From: Marinomonas sp. THO17
GTDB taxonomy: Bacteria > Pseudomonadota > Gammaproteobacteria > Pseudomonadales > Marinomonadaceae
Direction: 5' to 3'
NCBI RefSeq assembly: GCF_040436405.1
Contig: NZ_AP031575.1
Span: forward strand, 310,001-374,000
DNA length: 64,000 nucleotides
In this document: in pieces, positions 36,017 through 46,262 of the stretch
Layout of the letters: each line of letters opens with the position of its first letter
Position numbering within the stretch: position 1 is the stretch's first letter
Position numbers and translations under genes: made by a program
Notes under the pieces: model-generated
Databases searched by the model: none
What the model saw: the letters and a program-made list of their open reading frames with translations, nothing else
Told to the model about the DNA's origin: nothing

Positions 36017-38650
36017 ATGGGAAAATCACTGGTAATCGTGGAATCGCCAGCTAAGGCGAAAACAATTAACAAGTACTTAGGCAATGACTATGTCGTCAAG
36101 TCGAGTGTCGGCCACATTCGTGACTTGCCATCAGGAAAAACTGCTACTACTACGCCGCAGGAAAGGGCGAAGCAAGCAGCCTTGACTCGTAAAATGAGTC
36201 CTGAAGAAAAGCTTGAGTATAAAAGTCGTAAAGCTCGTAAACAGCTTATTGCACGCATGGGTGTCGATCCTGAAGACAATTGGCATGCAAATTATGAAGT
36301 GCTGCCGGGTAAAGAAAAGGTGGTTGATGAACTCAAACGCCTTGCCAAGAATGCTGACACCATCTATCTCGCAACCGATTTGGATAGAGAGGGAGAGGCC
36401 ATCGCATGGCACTTGCGTGAAGCCATTGGCGGTGATGACAGCCGTTATAAGCGTGTGGTGTTTAATGAGATCACCAAAAAAGCCATTCAATCTGCATTTG
36501 AAACACCTTCAGACTTGGATATGAACCGAGTGAATGCTCAGCAAGCACGACGTTTTCTTGACCGTGTTGTAGGCTTTATGGTGTCACCTTTGCTGTGGGC
36601 GAAAGTGGCACGAGGTTTGTCTGCTGGTCGCGTACAATCTGTCGCCGTACGTTTGATTGTTGAACGCGAGCGCGAAATCCGAGCGTTTGTTCCTGAAGAA
36701 TTTTGGGAATTAGACGCTATGTTAGCCACCTCAAGTAAAGAGGTGATTAAGTTTGAAACCACCAAATACCAAGAGCAAGAATATCGTCCAGTTAATCAGG
36801 CCCAGTCTGATGAACACGTAATGCGACTGCAATCGGCAAAGTATTTGGTCAAAAATCGTGAAGACAAGCCGACTAAGAGTAAACCTTCTGCACCCTTTAT
36901 CACCTCTACCTTGCAGCAGGCGGCCAGTACTCGTTTAGGTTATGGCGTTAAGAAAACCATGATGTTGGCACAGCGTTTATACGAAGCGGGTTACATTACT
37001 TATATGCGTACTGACTCGACCAACTTGAGTGTAGAAGCGGTTGACTCATTGCGTGACTATATTCTGAAGCAGTTCGGTGAAGCCTATCTGCCAGCTGAGC
37101 CAATTCGTTATTCTAGCAAAGAAGGTGCCCAAGAGGCCCACGAAGCCATCCGTCCCTCAGATGTGAATGTACGAGTTGATGACCTGTTAGGCATGGAAAA
37201 AGACGCCCATCGCTTGTATGACCTGATTCGCAGTCAATTTATGGCTTGTCAAATGACGCCAGCCGAATACACCTCAACAACCATTACTGTGACAGCAGAT
37301 GATTATGAGCTAAAAGCTAAAGGGCGCATTTTACGTTTCGATGGTTACACTCGAGCTATGCAGACTGTGGCGAAAAAAGGCGAAGACAATATCTTGCCTG
37401 ATGTGGCTCAGGGCGAATATCTTGATCTTAATGAACTTTTACCTGAACAGCATTTTACCAAGCCTGTGGCACGTTTTAGCGAAGCCAGCTTGGTGAAAGA
37501 GTTGGAAAAACGAGGCATTGGTCGTCCATCTACCTATGCTTCTATTATTTCAACGATACAAGATCGTGGCTACGTGCGTGTGGAGAATCGTCGTTTTTAC
37601 GCCGAAAAAATGGGTGACATTGTCACTGACCGTCTGGTGGATAGTTTCACTTCTTTGATGGATTTCAGTTTCACCGCACAGATGGAAGAACGATTGGATG
37701 AAATTGCTGAAGGAGATAAGGATTGGATTCAAACCTTGAATGCTTTCTATCGAGATTTTAGCAATGTGCTGGCACGGGCAGAATCGCCAGATGATGGCAT
37801 GATGTTAAATGAACCAACACCGACGGATGTAGATTGTCCAACCTGTGGTCGTCCAATGCAGATTCGAACTGCCAGTACAGGTGTATTCATGTCTTGCTCC
37901 GGTTATGCCCTGCCACCTAAAGAACGTTGTAAAGCGACCATTAACCTGATTCGTGGTGATGAAGCCGTCGCTGTAGACGATGATGAGGGTGAATCTAAGG
38001 CGCTGATTAATAAACATCGCTGTAAGATTTGCGGTTCAGCCATGGACAGTTACTTGATGGATGAGCGTCGTAAGCTGCATGTTTGTGGCAACAACCCTTC
38101 TTGCCCAGGATATGAAGTAGAAGAAGGTAGCTTTAAAATCAAAGGTTATGATGGACCAGTAATAGAATGCGATAAATGTTCGTCTGACATGCAGCTTAAA
38201 ACAGGTCGTTTTGGAAAATACTTTGGTTGCACGAATGAAGAGTGTAAAAACACCCGTAAGCTGTTGAAGAACGGTGAAGTTGCTCCGCCTAAAATGGACC
38301 CTGTTCCTATGCCTGATTTGGCTTGTCAAAAGGTGGAAGATCATTATGTCTTGCGTGACGGTGCGACTGGTTTGTTCCTTGCTGCCAGCCAATTTCCTCG
38401 TAAGCGTGAAACCCGTGCACCTTATGTGAAAGAATTGCTGCCTTATATGGATCAAATTGATCCTAAGTATCATTTCTTTGCAGATGCACCTGTTGAGGAC
38501 AGCGAAGGTCGTCCTAGCTTAATCCGTTATAGCCGTAAAACCAAAGAGCAATACATAATGACGGAAACGGAAGAAGGTAAGCCAACGGGTTGGAAAGCTT
38601 TTTACGATAATGGCAAATGGATAATTGAAGAAGGCAAGAAGAAAAAATGA
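36017..38650 (+). CDS. topA: DNA topoisomerase I
   Basis: An 877-residue type IA topoisomerase that relaxes negative supercoils. The Toprim domain begins at [20 protein letters not shown], with the acidic triad in [17 protein letters not shown]. The catalytic tyrosine is Y329 in [13 protein letters not shown]. Three C-terminal zinc ribbons are visible: CPTCGRPMQ ... [20 protein letters not shown] ... CGNNPSC, and CDKCSSDMQ ... CTNEEC. The start at 36017 is the conserved N-terminus. The final ATGA overlaps the next gene, so topA and the two following small genes form one unit. Confidence 0.97.
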   Translation: MGKSLVIVESPAKAKTINKYLGNDYVVKSSVGHIRDLPSGKTATTTPQERAKQAALTRKMSPEEKLEYKSRKARKQLIARMGVDPEDNWHANYEVLPGKEKVVDELKRLAKNADTIYLATDLDREGEAIAWHLREAIGGDDSRYKRVVFNEITKKAIQSAFETPSDLDMNRVNAQQARRFLDRVVGFMVSPLLWAKVARGLSAGRVQSVAVRLIVEREREIRAFVPEEFWELDAMLATSSKEVIKFETTKYQEQEYRPVNQAQSDEHVMRLQSAKYLVKNREDKPTKSKPSAPFITSTLQQAASTRLGYGVKKTMMLAQRLYEAGYITYMRTDSTNLSVEAVDSLRDYILKQFGEAYLPAEPIRYSSKEGAQEAHEAIRPSDVNVRVDDLLGMEKDAHRLYDLIRSQFMACQMTPAEYTSTTITVTADDYELKAKGRILRFDGYTRAMQTVAKKGEDNILPDVAQGEYLDLNELLPEQHFTKPVARFSEASLVKELEKRGIGRPSTYASIISTIQDRGYVRVENRRFYAEKMGDIVTDRLVDSFTSLMDFSFTAQMEERLDEIAEGDKDWIQTLNAFYRDFSNVLARAESPDDGMMLNEPTPTDVDCPTCGRPMQIRTASTGVFMSCSGYALPPKERCKATINLIRGDEAVAVDDDEGESKALINKHRCKICGSAMDSYLMDERRKLHVCGNNPSCPGYEVEEGSFKIKGYDGPVIECDKCSSDMQLKTGRFGKYFGCTNEECKNTRKLLKNGEVAPPKMDPVPMPDLACQKVEDHYVLRDGATGLFLAASQFPRKRETRAPYVKELLPYMDQIDPKYHFFADAPVEDSEGRPSLIRYSRKTKEQYIMTETEEGKPTGWKAFYDNGKWIIEEGKKKK

Positions 38651-39114
38651 GCCTTGCCAGTAGTGCTAGCATTACAAATCAAAGATTAGATGCTGCTCGT
38701 CGTCTGATAGAGCTAGCCCAATCAAGCGATGAAGCTTGGTTGATTTCTAGTTTAGAAAATTCGGCTATGTTTCAATTGCGCAGTGCTTTAAATGGCTTAT
38801 TACAAGAAGTTAAATTGGCCTATCGTTTATCAGGTAAGTTGGATATAGCAAGCCTATTGCGAGAAGCGCAAGAAAAGCAGTCATTGGTGCCTGTGTTGAT
38901 AGAGTTAAATGATTTGCTACAACAAGCTTCATCATGGTGTAGTCAATTAATCTCACTTTATCAGCAACAGCTCGATTGTCATATGAATCAAGCGGCGGTC
39001 GATCGAACCAACCTAATTGGTGTGGGCAGTGACGACAGTGCCTCATTAAATTTATATTTATCCAAGCTAACTGACTTGGTGTTACGTTTTAGAGAAGAGT
39101 CCTCCGAGTATTAG
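38647..39114 (+). CDS. Uncharacterised protein, DUF6586-like
   Basis: A 155-residue soluble, predicted all-helical protein, with [27 protein letters not shown] leucine/serine helices in its middle and no cysteine cluster or catalytic motif. It starts inside the topA stop codon (ATGA) and is followed by the next gene after one base. Position between topA and lexA matches the conserved unknown PA3010 of Pseudomonas, which belongs to DUF6586 as far as I recall. The function is unknown. Confidence 0.65.
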   Translation: MSLASSASITNQRLDAARRLIELAQSSDEAWLISSLENSAMFQLRSALNGLLQEVKLAYRLSGKLDIASLLREAQEKQSLVPVLIELNDLLQQASSWCSQLISLYQQQLDCHMNQAAVDRTNLIGVGSDDSASLNLYLSKLTDLVLRFREESSEY

Positions 39115-39115
39115 T

Positions 39116-39379
39116 ATGAAAGAATCTTACCTTGAAATTGTTGAGCTGGATAACGGCGACATTGTATTACGCCCGGCCAGTGACAGTGGTGAGGAAACAG
39201 AGCCTTTGGCGACTTTGAAAATTTCAGATAAAACCAAATCCTACCTACAAGATAGGTATTTTGAATTGGCAAAATGTATGTTTCATGCAGGTATTGATTA
39301 TGTCTATTCGGATGAGTCTGTCATTGAGGAAGGTACGGAATATTTAGAAGAAGATTTTCGCCCGAAAATTCTACATTAA
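39116..39379 (+). CDS. Small conserved acidic protein between topA and lexA
   Basis: An 87-residue acidic protein without signal peptide or membrane span. It starts SYLEIVELDNGDIVLRPA and ends in an acidic tail followed by RPKILH. It is the third gene of the topA unit (one base after the stop of the previous gene) and ends at a terminator. Pseudomonas has a similar short protein in this place (PA3009, by recollection). The role is unknown; the conserved linkage suggests a link to topA or to the SOS genes next door. Confidence 0.65.
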   Translation: MKESYLEIVELDNGDIVLRPASDSGEETEPLATLKISDKTKSYLQDRYFELAKCMFHAGIDYVYSDESVIEEGTEYLEEDFRPKILH

Positions 39380-39415
39380 CAAATAAGTTTTCTTGAATGG
39401 AAAGACCAGAAAAAC

Positions 39416-39443
39416 AAAAAAGGTGGTTGTTGCCACCTTTTTT
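39416..39443. terminator. Bidirectional terminator between the topA unit and lexA
   Basis: AAAAAAGGTGG (39416-39426) pairs with CCACCTTTTTT (39433-39443). Both sides have homopolymer runs, so it can end the topA unit and lexA. Confidence 0.9.
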
Positions 39444-39482
39444 GCCAGTCATTTGATGTCAAGTGTTTGACTTGCGGAATGA

Positions 39483-40106
39483 TTATAAGCCTTGACGAAT
39501 AACACCAACGGACAAACCTTCAATAGCAAACTCTTCACTTTCTAAATCCACCACAATGTCTTGGTAATCTTCGTTTTCTGGAATCAGACGCACAATACGA
39601 CCTTTTTGTTCGAATCGCTTTACGGTTACTTCGTCGCCAATTCTGGCCACCACTATCTGACCGTTACGAACCGTATTGGTTTTGTGTACCGCGAGCAAGT
39701 CTCCTTCCATAATACCGATGTTTTTCATACTGGTGCCGGATACGGATAAAAAGTAATCCGCTTTAGGGGAAAACATATTGGCAGGTACAGTAACGTGAGT
39801 ATCTATGTTTTCTTGTGCCAAGATAGGGTATCCTGCCGCCACTTTACCAATAACGGGAAGGCCTAGATCGTCTTCTTGATTGGCACTTTCACTTGGTTCG
39901 ATTAAACGTATGCCACGAGAAGCGCCTGACAGCATTTCGATGGCGCCTTTTTTACAAAGGGCCTTTAAGTGTTCTTCTGCGGCATTGGGGGATTTGAAGC
40001 CAAGTCTATTCGCGATTTCTGCACGTGTTGGTGGGAATCCGGTTTCATTGATAAACTCGCGAATGGTGTCAAGTACATCAGATTGTCTTTTGGTTAATTT
40101 AATCAT
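39483..40106 (-). CDS. lexA: LexA SOS repressor
   Basis: A 207-residue repressor of the SOS regulon. Residues 1-70 are the winged helix DNA-binding domain ([12 protein letters not shown] ... [15 protein letters not shown]). Self-cleavage occurs between A91 and G92 (KVAAGYP), with the catalytic dyad S126 (SGTSMKNIG) and K163 (EVTVKRFE). The cleavage context AGYP and GTSMK differ slightly from the common AGEP and GMSMK, but the essential residues are kept. The upstream region carries two LexA boxes, so it is autoregulated. It is divergent from dinG. Confidence 0.96.
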   Translation of the reverse strand: MIKLTKRQSDVLDTIREFINETGFPPTRAEIANRLGFKSPNAAEEHLKALCKKGAIEMLSGASRGIRLIEPSESANQEDDLGLPVIGKVAAGYPILAQENIDTHVTVPANMFSPKADYFLSVSGTSMKNIGIMEGDLLAVHKTNTVRNGQIVVARIGDEVTVKRFEQKGRIVRLIPENEDYQDIVVDLESEEFAIEGLSVGVIRQGL

Positions 40107-40114
40107 GGCATTGT

Positions 40115-40130
40115 CTGGTTGTTTATACAG
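40115..40130. promoter_or_regulatory. LexA box 1 in the lexA-dinG intergenic region
   Basis: CTG at 40115-40117 and CAG at 40128-40130 are separated by 10 bases, the CTG-N10-CAG form of the gammaproteobacterial SOS box. It starts 9 bases before the lexA start codon and covers a TTGTTT -35 box of a rightward (dinG) promoter. Confidence 0.75.
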
Positions 40131-40133
40131 TAA

Positions 40134-40149
40134 CTGTTATTATATACAG
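40134..40149. promoter_or_regulatory. LexA box 2 in the lexA-dinG intergenic region
   Basis: CTGTTATTATATACAG at 40134-40149 is close to the consensus CTGTATATATATACAG. It overlaps a TATATA -10 box (40141-40146), which lies 16 bases after TTGTTT at 40119-40124. Two boxes in tandem recall the E. coli lexA promoter. Confidence 0.85.
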
Positions 40150-40176
40150 CATTCTTAACGATTCTCAATAAAATAA

Positions 40177-42300
40177 ATGCTTTCAGACGAATTAAAAAAT
40201 AAAATCCAGTCCGCTTACCGAAATATGCTGGATGCCAAATCTCACCAACCCAGAGTAGGGCAACGCCAAATGATAGGTGCCATTGCCCGTACTTTAGGAA
40301 GTATTAAACAAGGCAGCGAAGGGGAACGCTTAGGTGAAAAGCACGTTGCTGTGGTAGAAGCCGGTACAGGGACAGGGAAAACCTTATCATATTGTCTGGC
40401 AGCGATTCCTATTGCAAAGGCACGCGGCGCTAAGCTCATCATTTCCACTGCGACTGTTGCCCTGCAAGAGCAGATTTTGCACAAAGACCTGCCGGATATT
40501 TTGCAGCACACTGACATCAGCTTTAAATACACTTTGGCAAAAGGTCGTGGTCGCTATCTCTGTTTAAATAACTTAGAGGGGTATTTAGGGGCAGAAGAAC
40601 AGGCCATGGACGATATGTTTGCTGGCTTGTTTGAACAGCATTTGCAATCGGATGATGTCAATACTCCCTTATATCAGGAAATGGATGAAGCCCTCAGTAA
40701 AGGTAAATGGGATGGTGACAAGGATAATTGGGAAGGTATTATTCGCGAGCAAGATTGGCGACGTTTAACCACAGATCATCAGCAATGCACCAACCGAAAT
40801 TGCGCCAACTATTCCGCTTGTCCTTTTTTCAAAGCTCGTGCTGAAATCGAGGTAGCGGATGTGATCGTTGCCAATCACGATTTAGTCTTAGCAGATTTAT
40901 CCCTTGGTGGCGGTGCGATTCTGACGCCACCGAAAGAAACCATTTATGTGTTCGATGAAGGCCATCATTTGCCTGATAAGGCCATTGGTCATTTTCGTCA
41001 TGAAGTTCGATTACAACAAAGCATCAGTTGGCTTCGTCAGCTGGAAAAAAATTTGGTGAATCTGAAGCAAGATTTAAGTGATGAAGTGAGCTTGACTGGA
41101 CAGCTATTGATTAAAATTCCTCAGCAAATTCAAACCATAGTCAATTTTATTCAGTACGCACAGCAAGGCTTGTCTCCCTATATTAATGGATTAGGCTTGG
41201 ATCAGGATAACAATCAACACAGATTCGAATTTGGTGTGGTGCCAGACGAATTACGACAACTTGCCTACAGTTTGAGTACCAGTTATCAAAAGTTGTTTAA
41301 TAGTATTGAAAGCATTCAGGATGAATGCAAAAAAGCCAAGCAGAATGAAGGCATGGGGGTGACACCAGAAGTGGCGGAAACTTGGCAGCCAATTCTAGGG
41401 GCAATTTTAGGGCGTATTGAACAAAGTATTGGCCTATGGCAGCTTTACGCTACGGTCGATGACGAACAATATCCACCGAATGCAAGATGGTTGATTCTTT
41501 CTGGACAGGGAATGGAGCAAGATATTGAGCTTGGCGCGTCCCCCATTTTGGCAGCTAATACTCTGCATCAGCAGTTATGGGATAAATGTTTTGGTGCTGT
41601 AGTGACCTCAGCCACTCTGACGGCCCTGAATCAATTTCATCGCTTCAATATGCGCTCAGGAGTGCCTCGTGAGAGTGAATATTTGCGCGTAATGAGCCCT
41701 TTTGATTTTCAAAATAAAGGCCGCTTGCGGATCCCTGATATGGTCTCTGAGCCGAATCAAGTTGAACAGCATACCAAAGAAATCGTCACTTATTTGAACG
41801 ACAATATTGATGTGGATGGCGCCAGCTTGGTGTTGTTTTCTTCGCGCCGTCAGATGGAAGAGGTAGCGCAGGCCGTTAATGAATCGTTGAAAGACATGAT
41901 GCTCATTCAAGGAGAGCAGTCGAAACGTGTGATATTGGATTCGCATAAGGCACGTGTAGATGAAGGAAAAGGCAGTTTGTTATTTGGTTTGGCAAGTTTT
42001 GCGGAAGGCGTGGATTTGCCTGGAAGCTACTTAACGTCTGTCTATATAGCCAAAATTCCGTTTGCCGTGCCTGACGATCCGGTGGAAGCGACTTTGGCTG
42101 AGTGGATTCAAAAACGCGGAGGCAATCCTTTTATGGAAATTACCATACCAGATGCTTCATTGCGCTTGGTGCAGGCGACAGGGCGATTGCTGCGTAGCGA
42201 GAAGGATACAGGGGATATTCATATATTGGATAAGCGCCTCAAAACGAAGCGCTACGGCAGTCAGTTAATTCAAAGTTTACCTCCTTATCAGCAGATTTGA
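40177..42300 (+). CDS. dinG: DinG-type ATP-dependent DNA helicase
   Basis: A 707-residue superfamily 2, XPD-like 5'-3' helicase, near the E. coli DinG length. Walker A is EAGTGTGKT (61-69), the DEAH-type box is DEGH at 260-263, and the 4Fe-4S cysteines are C129, C204, C209 and C215 (CTNRNCANYSAC). C-terminal motif VI region is DASLRLVQATGRLLRS. DinG unwinds D-loops, R-loops and G-quadruplexes and helps replication past transcription. It faces lexA across 70 bases with two LexA boxes, so SOS induction is strongly implied. Confidence 0.95.
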   Translation: MLSDELKNKIQSAYRNMLDAKSHQPRVGQRQMIGAIARTLGSIKQGSEGERLGEKHVAVVEAGTGTGKTLSYCLAAIPIAKARGAKLIISTATVALQEQILHKDLPDILQHTDISFKYTLAKGRGRYLCLNNLEGYLGAEEQAMDDMFAGLFEQHLQSDDVNTPLYQEMDEALSKGKWDGDKDNWEGIIREQDWRRLTTDHQQCTNRNCANYSACPFFKARAEIEVADVIVANHDLVLADLSLGGGAILTPPKETIYVFDEGHHLPDKAIGHFRHEVRLQQSISWLRQLEKNLVNLKQDLSDEVSLTGQLLIKIPQQIQTIVNFIQYAQQGLSPYINGLGLDQDNNQHRFEFGVVPDELRQLAYSLSTSYQKLFNSIESIQDECKKAKQNEGMGVTPEVAETWQPILGAILGRIEQSIGLWQLYATVDDEQYPPNARWLILSGQGMEQDIELGASPILAANTLHQQLWDKCFGAVVTSATLTALNQFHRFNMRSGVPRESEYLRVMSPFDFQNKGRLRIPDMVSEPNQVEQHTKEIVTYLNDNIDVDGASLVLFSSRRQMEEVAQAVNESLKDMMLIQGEQSKRVILDSHKARVDEGKGSLLFGLASFAEGVDLPGSYLTSVYIAKIPFAVPDDPVEATLAEWIQKRGGNPFMEITIPDASLRLVQATGRLLRSEKDTGDIHILDKRLKTKRYGSQLIQSLPPYQQI

Positions 42301-42429
42301 TTGGAAAAAATAGATATTGGCGGGCTGACTGTGGTCGATTACAAATGAAAAGATGATAAAGCCCTAGCAATTAGGTACACTGCCTGCTCGGATAATTAAC
42401 CTTTAACAGAAGAAGTGCAAAGTTCCATT

Positions 42430-43761
42430 ATGGAAAACCAAAATCAAGATGTAACACCAGACAGTAACGCGAAACCGAAACGTAATCGTCGTCCAAGCAA
42501 ACGACCAAGAAAAGCTCAAGGTAAGGCGAGCAACACAAGTAAGGATACGGCTAAATCGGCGCAAGGTGTATGGTCTATTGACGATTTTCAGGTGCCAGAA
42601 CTGGAAGGTAAATTGCGCTTCCATGACTTAAATTTGCCTGATCGTGTATTGAAATCCATTGCTGAAATGGGGTTTGAGTATTGCAGCGAAATTCAAGCAG
42701 AAACATTACCAACAACCTTGCAAGGCTATGACATCATAGGTCAAGCGCAAACCGGTACGGGCAAAACCGCCGCGTTTTTGATCGCTATGATCAGTGACTT
42801 CTTGGACTATCCTATTGAAGAAGATAGGGCCAACAACCTAGCTCGTGGTTTGATTATTGCGCCGACACGTGAACTGGCTTTGCAAATTGCTGATGAAGCA
42901 GTGAAGTTGACGGCGAATTGTCATCTTAACGTTGTCTCATTGGTGGGAGGCTTGAGCTACGAGAGACAAAAACAAGCATTACTAACGGAAAACGTTGATA
43001 TTCTTGTCGCAACTCCGGGTCGCTTGTTAGATTTTGCTCGCAGTCGTAAGGTATTGCTTAACAAGGTGGAATGCTTGGTGTTAGACGAGGCAGATCGTAT
43101 GTTGTCTATGGGCTTTATACCAGATGTGAAAAGCATTATTCGTATGACTCCATACAAAGAATCTCGTCAGACTATGTTGTTCAGTGCCACTTTCCCGAAA
43201 GACATTCAAGCTTTAGCGAAACAATGGACCTTCTTCCCGAGAGAAGTCTCCGTGGTGCCGAAAGAAACCACCAATAAAAACATTGAGCAGATTATTTATA
43301 CTGTCGAAGCTGAGCAAAAATGGCCAGTATTGAAGCAGTTAATAGAAGAAAATGGTGAGCAAAGAACCATTATTTTTGCTAACCGTCGAGACGAAACCCG
43401 TGATTTGTTTGAGCGTCTGAAGATGGAAAAGATCAACTGTGCCATCTTGTCCGGTGAGGTTTCTCAGGACAAGCGCGTTAAAACACTGAAAAATTTTAAA
43501 GATGGTAAGATTCAAGTTCTGGTCGCAACGGATGTTGCTGGTCGTGGCATTCACGTTGACAATGTTGAGTTAGTGGTGAACTATGCTTTACCAGAAGATC
43601 CAGAAGATTATGTGCACCGCATTGGCCGAACGGGTCGTGGTGGCGAAAGTGGCAAGTCAGTGAGCTTCGCTAGTGAAGACGATGCTTTCATGATTCCAGA
43701 AATCGAAAAAACCGTGGGCGAAAGTATTCGTTGTGAATACATGGTTGATGCCTCCAAGTAA
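42430..43761 (+). CDS. rhlB: DEAD-box RNA helicase, RhlB type
   Basis: A 443-residue helicase with a basic N-terminal tail (AKPKRNRRPSKRPRK), then the Q motif (GFEYCSEIQAETLP), AQTGTGKT, PTRELALQ, DEADRMLSMGF, SAT, and in the second domain VATDVAGRGIHV and HRIGRTGRGG. In the family RhlB works with RNase E in the RNA degradosome, opening structured RNA. The C-terminal extension is short, fitting RhlB better than RhlE or DeaD. ATG at 42430 is preferred over GTG at 42415. The gene stands alone between dinG and selO. Confidence 0.85.
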   Translation: MENQNQDVTPDSNAKPKRNRRPSKRPRKAQGKASNTSKDTAKSAQGVWSIDDFQVPELEGKLRFHDLNLPDRVLKSIAEMGFEYCSEIQAETLPTTLQGYDIIGQAQTGTGKTAAFLIAMISDFLDYPIEEDRANNLARGLIIAPTRELALQIADEAVKLTANCHLNVVSLVGGLSYERQKQALLTENVDILVATPGRLLDFARSRKVLLNKVECLVLDEADRMLSMGFIPDVKSIIRMTPYKESRQTMLFSATFPKDIQALAKQWTFFPREVSVVPKETTNKNIEQIIYTVEAEQKWPVLKQLIEENGEQRTIIFANRRDETRDLFERLKMEKINCAILSGEVSQDKRVKTLKNFKDGKIQVLVATDVAGRGIHVDNVELVVNYALPEDPEDYVHRIGRTGRGGESGKSVSFASEDDAFMIPEIEKTVGESIRCEYMVDASK

Positions 43762-43785
43762 GCCCAATATATTGAGTGAGCAAAA

Positions 43786-45207
43786 ATGAAGTTAGAACAT
43801 CATTATGCAGCTCTAGGTGACGCTTTTTCCTCTCATGTGGCGATTCAGCCACTACATGAACAGCGTTTGGTTGAATGTAACCAGACGCTGGCATCCTTTC
43901 TAGAGATTGATTTTAAATCCCCAGAGACTCGCGCTATTTTATTAGGTGAAGAGTCTGTGCCAAATAGCCTGAGTATGGTTTATGCAGGTCATCAGTTTGG
44001 TGGCTTCTCTCCTCAGCTGGGGGATGGTCGGGGTGTTTTATTAGGGGAGATCAGGGCCCCCGATGGACGATTATATGACCTTCATATGAAAGGCGCTGGA
44101 TTAACGCCTTATTCTCGCCGTGGTGATGGTCGGGCAGTATTGCGCTCATGTATCCGTGAATATTTAGCCAGTGAAGCCATGGCAGCGTTACAAATACCCA
44201 CTTCCCGTGCGTTAGCTTTGTTCGATAGTCGTGAAGCGGTTTACCGGGAAATTCCTGAGCCCGGGGCTATGTTGCTTAGAAGTGCACACGGGCATATACG
44301 TTTTGGTCATTTTGAGTATTTCTTTTATCAGGGGAAGCAGGATGAGTTACAGCAGCTTATCGATTATTGTCTTAAACAGTATTTTCCAGACGCTTTAACG
44401 GCAGAGCAGCCTTTAGTGGCTATGCTTTTTGAAGTGGTAAAAAGAACTGCGCAGATGATCGCCAAATGGCAGTCAGTTGGCTTTCAGCATGGTGTGATGA
44501 ACACAGATAATTTCTCCATGACAGGAGAGACCATTGATTATGGTCCTTATGGTTTCATGGAAGATTTTGATGAAGGTTGGGTGTGCAATCATTCAGATTA
44601 TGAAGGTCGTTATGCTTTTTCTCGTCAACCGGGAGTAGGTTTATGGAATCTAAATTGCTTAATGCGTTGTTTTTCTGAGCATTTGTCACGAGATCAGCTG
44701 GTTGCCATATTGCAGACTTATGAAACACAACTGCAAACACATTATGACCATCTTATGATGGCTAAAATGGGTTTGCAAAAGCAGCAAGATTTGCATGCGC
44801 TCTTGCCACCGTTATTGCAGCTTATGAGTAAGGAGAAAATGGATTACACCTTATTTTTCCGCTTGTTATCTAGTCTTGAACAAAATGATTTCGCCCCCAT
44901 ACTCGATGAAGTGATTGATCGTGAAGCCATGCGTGATTGGCTTCATGAGTATCAATCGGTAAGGTTAAAAGAAGATGGGGATTGGTCATCTGTCTCAGAC
45001 GCCATGTTGGCAGTTAATCCGAAATTTATTTTACGTAATTATTTGGCTCATGAAGCCATACAGGCTGCGGAGCGAGGCGATTACCTTCCGTTTCGACGCT
45101 TGTTGAATGTATTAAACTCCCCGTTTGCGGATCATGACGCTGCGAATGATCTGGCGCAACGTGCACCTGAGTGGGGGAAATCATTGGAAGTCAGTTGTTC
45201 ATCATAA
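43786..45207 (+). CDS. selO: Protein adenylyltransferase SelO (YdiU)
   Basis: A 473-residue pseudokinase-fold enzyme of the SelO family that transfers AMP from ATP to Ser/Thr/Tyr of target proteins, linked to redox stress. Typical blocks: MVYAGHQFGGFSPQLGDGRG, LHMKGAGLTPYSRRGDGRAVLRS, AHGHIRFGHFEYF, QHGVMNTDNFS and the DYGPYGFMEDF metal-binding segment. The protein ends SLEVSCSS; this Cys, third from the end, occupies the place of selenocysteine in animal SELENOO. It starts 24 bases after rhlB and precedes gpsA by 26. Confidence 0.93.
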   Translation: MKLEHHYAALGDAFSSHVAIQPLHEQRLVECNQTLASFLEIDFKSPETRAILLGEESVPNSLSMVYAGHQFGGFSPQLGDGRGVLLGEIRAPDGRLYDLHMKGAGLTPYSRRGDGRAVLRSCIREYLASEAMAALQIPTSRALALFDSREAVYREIPEPGAMLLRSAHGHIRFGHFEYFFYQGKQDELQQLIDYCLKQYFPDALTAEQPLVAMLFEVVKRTAQMIAKWQSVGFQHGVMNTDNFSMTGETIDYGPYGFMEDFDEGWVCNHSDYEGRYAFSRQPGVGLWNLNCLMRCFSEHLSRDQLVAILQTYETQLQTHYDHLMMAKMGLQKQQDLHALLPPLLQLMSKEKMDYTLFFRLLSSLEQNDFAPILDEVIDREAMRDWLHEYQSVRLKEDGDWSSVSDAMLAVNPKFILRNYLAHEAIQAAERGDYLPFRRLLNVLNSPFADHDAANDLAQRAPEWGKSLEVSCSS

Positions 45208-45233
45208 TAGATGATCACAATAGGAAATAATAA

Positions 45234-46262
45234 ATGAAGCATTCTGTATGTGTGTTGGGTGGCGGAAGTTTTGGTACTGCTCTGGCCAATATAATGGCTA
45301 AGAATGGGCATCAGGTCAGCCAATGGATGCGTAATGAACAGCAAGTAGAAGAAATTAATTTAACAGGGTTGAATAGTCGTTATCTACCCAATGCCCCGTT
45401 GCACCAGGAATTGCTGGCAACCAGTAACCTAGAGCAGGCGATACGTGACAGTGATACTGTGTTTGTTTCTATTCCATCGAAGTCTTTTGAACAAGTTGTG
45501 GAACGCATAGAATCCCTGTTGACACCCGATAAAATTCTAATTAGCACAACGAAAGGCTTTAACCCAAACCGTTTTGAGTTGATGAGTGATGTATTGCGCC
45601 GTAATTCAGTGACGCAAAAAATTGGTGTGCTAAGTGGGCCAAATTTGGCCAAGGAAATTGCTGCCGGACAAATGACAGGTTCGGTAATTGCTAGTGCAGA
45701 TGACTTGGTTCGCCAGCGAGTGATAGAGTTACTCAAATCACCGACTTTCCGGGTTTATGAAAACCGCGATAGTAAGGGCGTAGAGTTAGCAGGTGCATTG
45801 AAAAATATTTACGCCATTGTTTGTGGTCTAGCCAAAGCATTGAAAGTGGGTGAAAACACCATGTCGATGATTATGACCCGTAGTTTGGCGGAGATGAGTC
45901 GTTTTGCTGTGCACTTTGGTGCTAATCCAATGACTTTTTTGGGGCTGGCTGGTATGGGAGATTTGATTGCCACTTGTACTTCGCCATTGAGTCGGAATTA
46001 TCGTGTTGGCTTTGCTATAGGTTCTGGCCAGGATTTGGATGAAGCCATAGGTTCTATTGGTGAGGTAGCTGAAGGGGTTAATACACTTAAAATGGTCGTG
46101 GAAGAAGCTCATAAGCATCAACTTTATATGCCTTTGGCAGAAGGTTTGTTTAAACTAATATTTGCAGGGGCATCAATAGAATCTCTAGTAGGTTCTATGA
46201 TGACGGGAGAGCAGAAATGGGATGTCGAATTTGCGACAAATGAGGAGGCAAAAAATGTCTAA
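45234..46262 (+). CDS. gpsA: NAD(P)-dependent glycerol-3-phosphate dehydrogenase
   Basis: A 342-residue cytoplasmic enzyme reducing dihydroxyacetone phosphate to sn-glycerol-3-phosphate, the backbone precursor of phospholipids. VCVLGGGSFGTALA is the nucleotide-binding loop; STTKGFNP, SGPNLAKEIA and ELAGALKNIYAIVCG (with the catalytic lysine) are the family blocks. Full length. The stop codon overlaps the start of the next gene, beginning a tightly packed run of small genes to 49664. Confidence 0.96.
   Translation: MKHSVCVLGGGSFGTALANIMAKNGHQVSQWMRNEQQVEEINLTGLNSRYLPNAPLHQELLATSNLEQAIRDSDTVFVSIPSKSFEQVVERIESLLTPDKILISTTKGFNPNRFELMSDVLRRNSVTQKIGVLSGPNLAKEIAAGQMTGSVIASADDLVRQRVIELLKSPTFRVYENRDSKGVELAGALKNIYAIVCGLAKALKVGENTMSMIMTRSLAEMSRFAVHFGANPMTFLGLAGMGDLIATCTSPLSRNYRVGFAIGSGQDLDEAIGSIGEVAEGVNTLKMVVEEAHKHQLYMPLAEGLFKLIFAGASIESLVGSMMTGEQKWDVEFATNEEAKNV

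Noticed and set aside
42301..42429. Possible small gene or RNA between dinG and rhlB
   Set aside because: No open frame with a ribosome site and no stable hairpin; it is best read as the rhlB promoter region.
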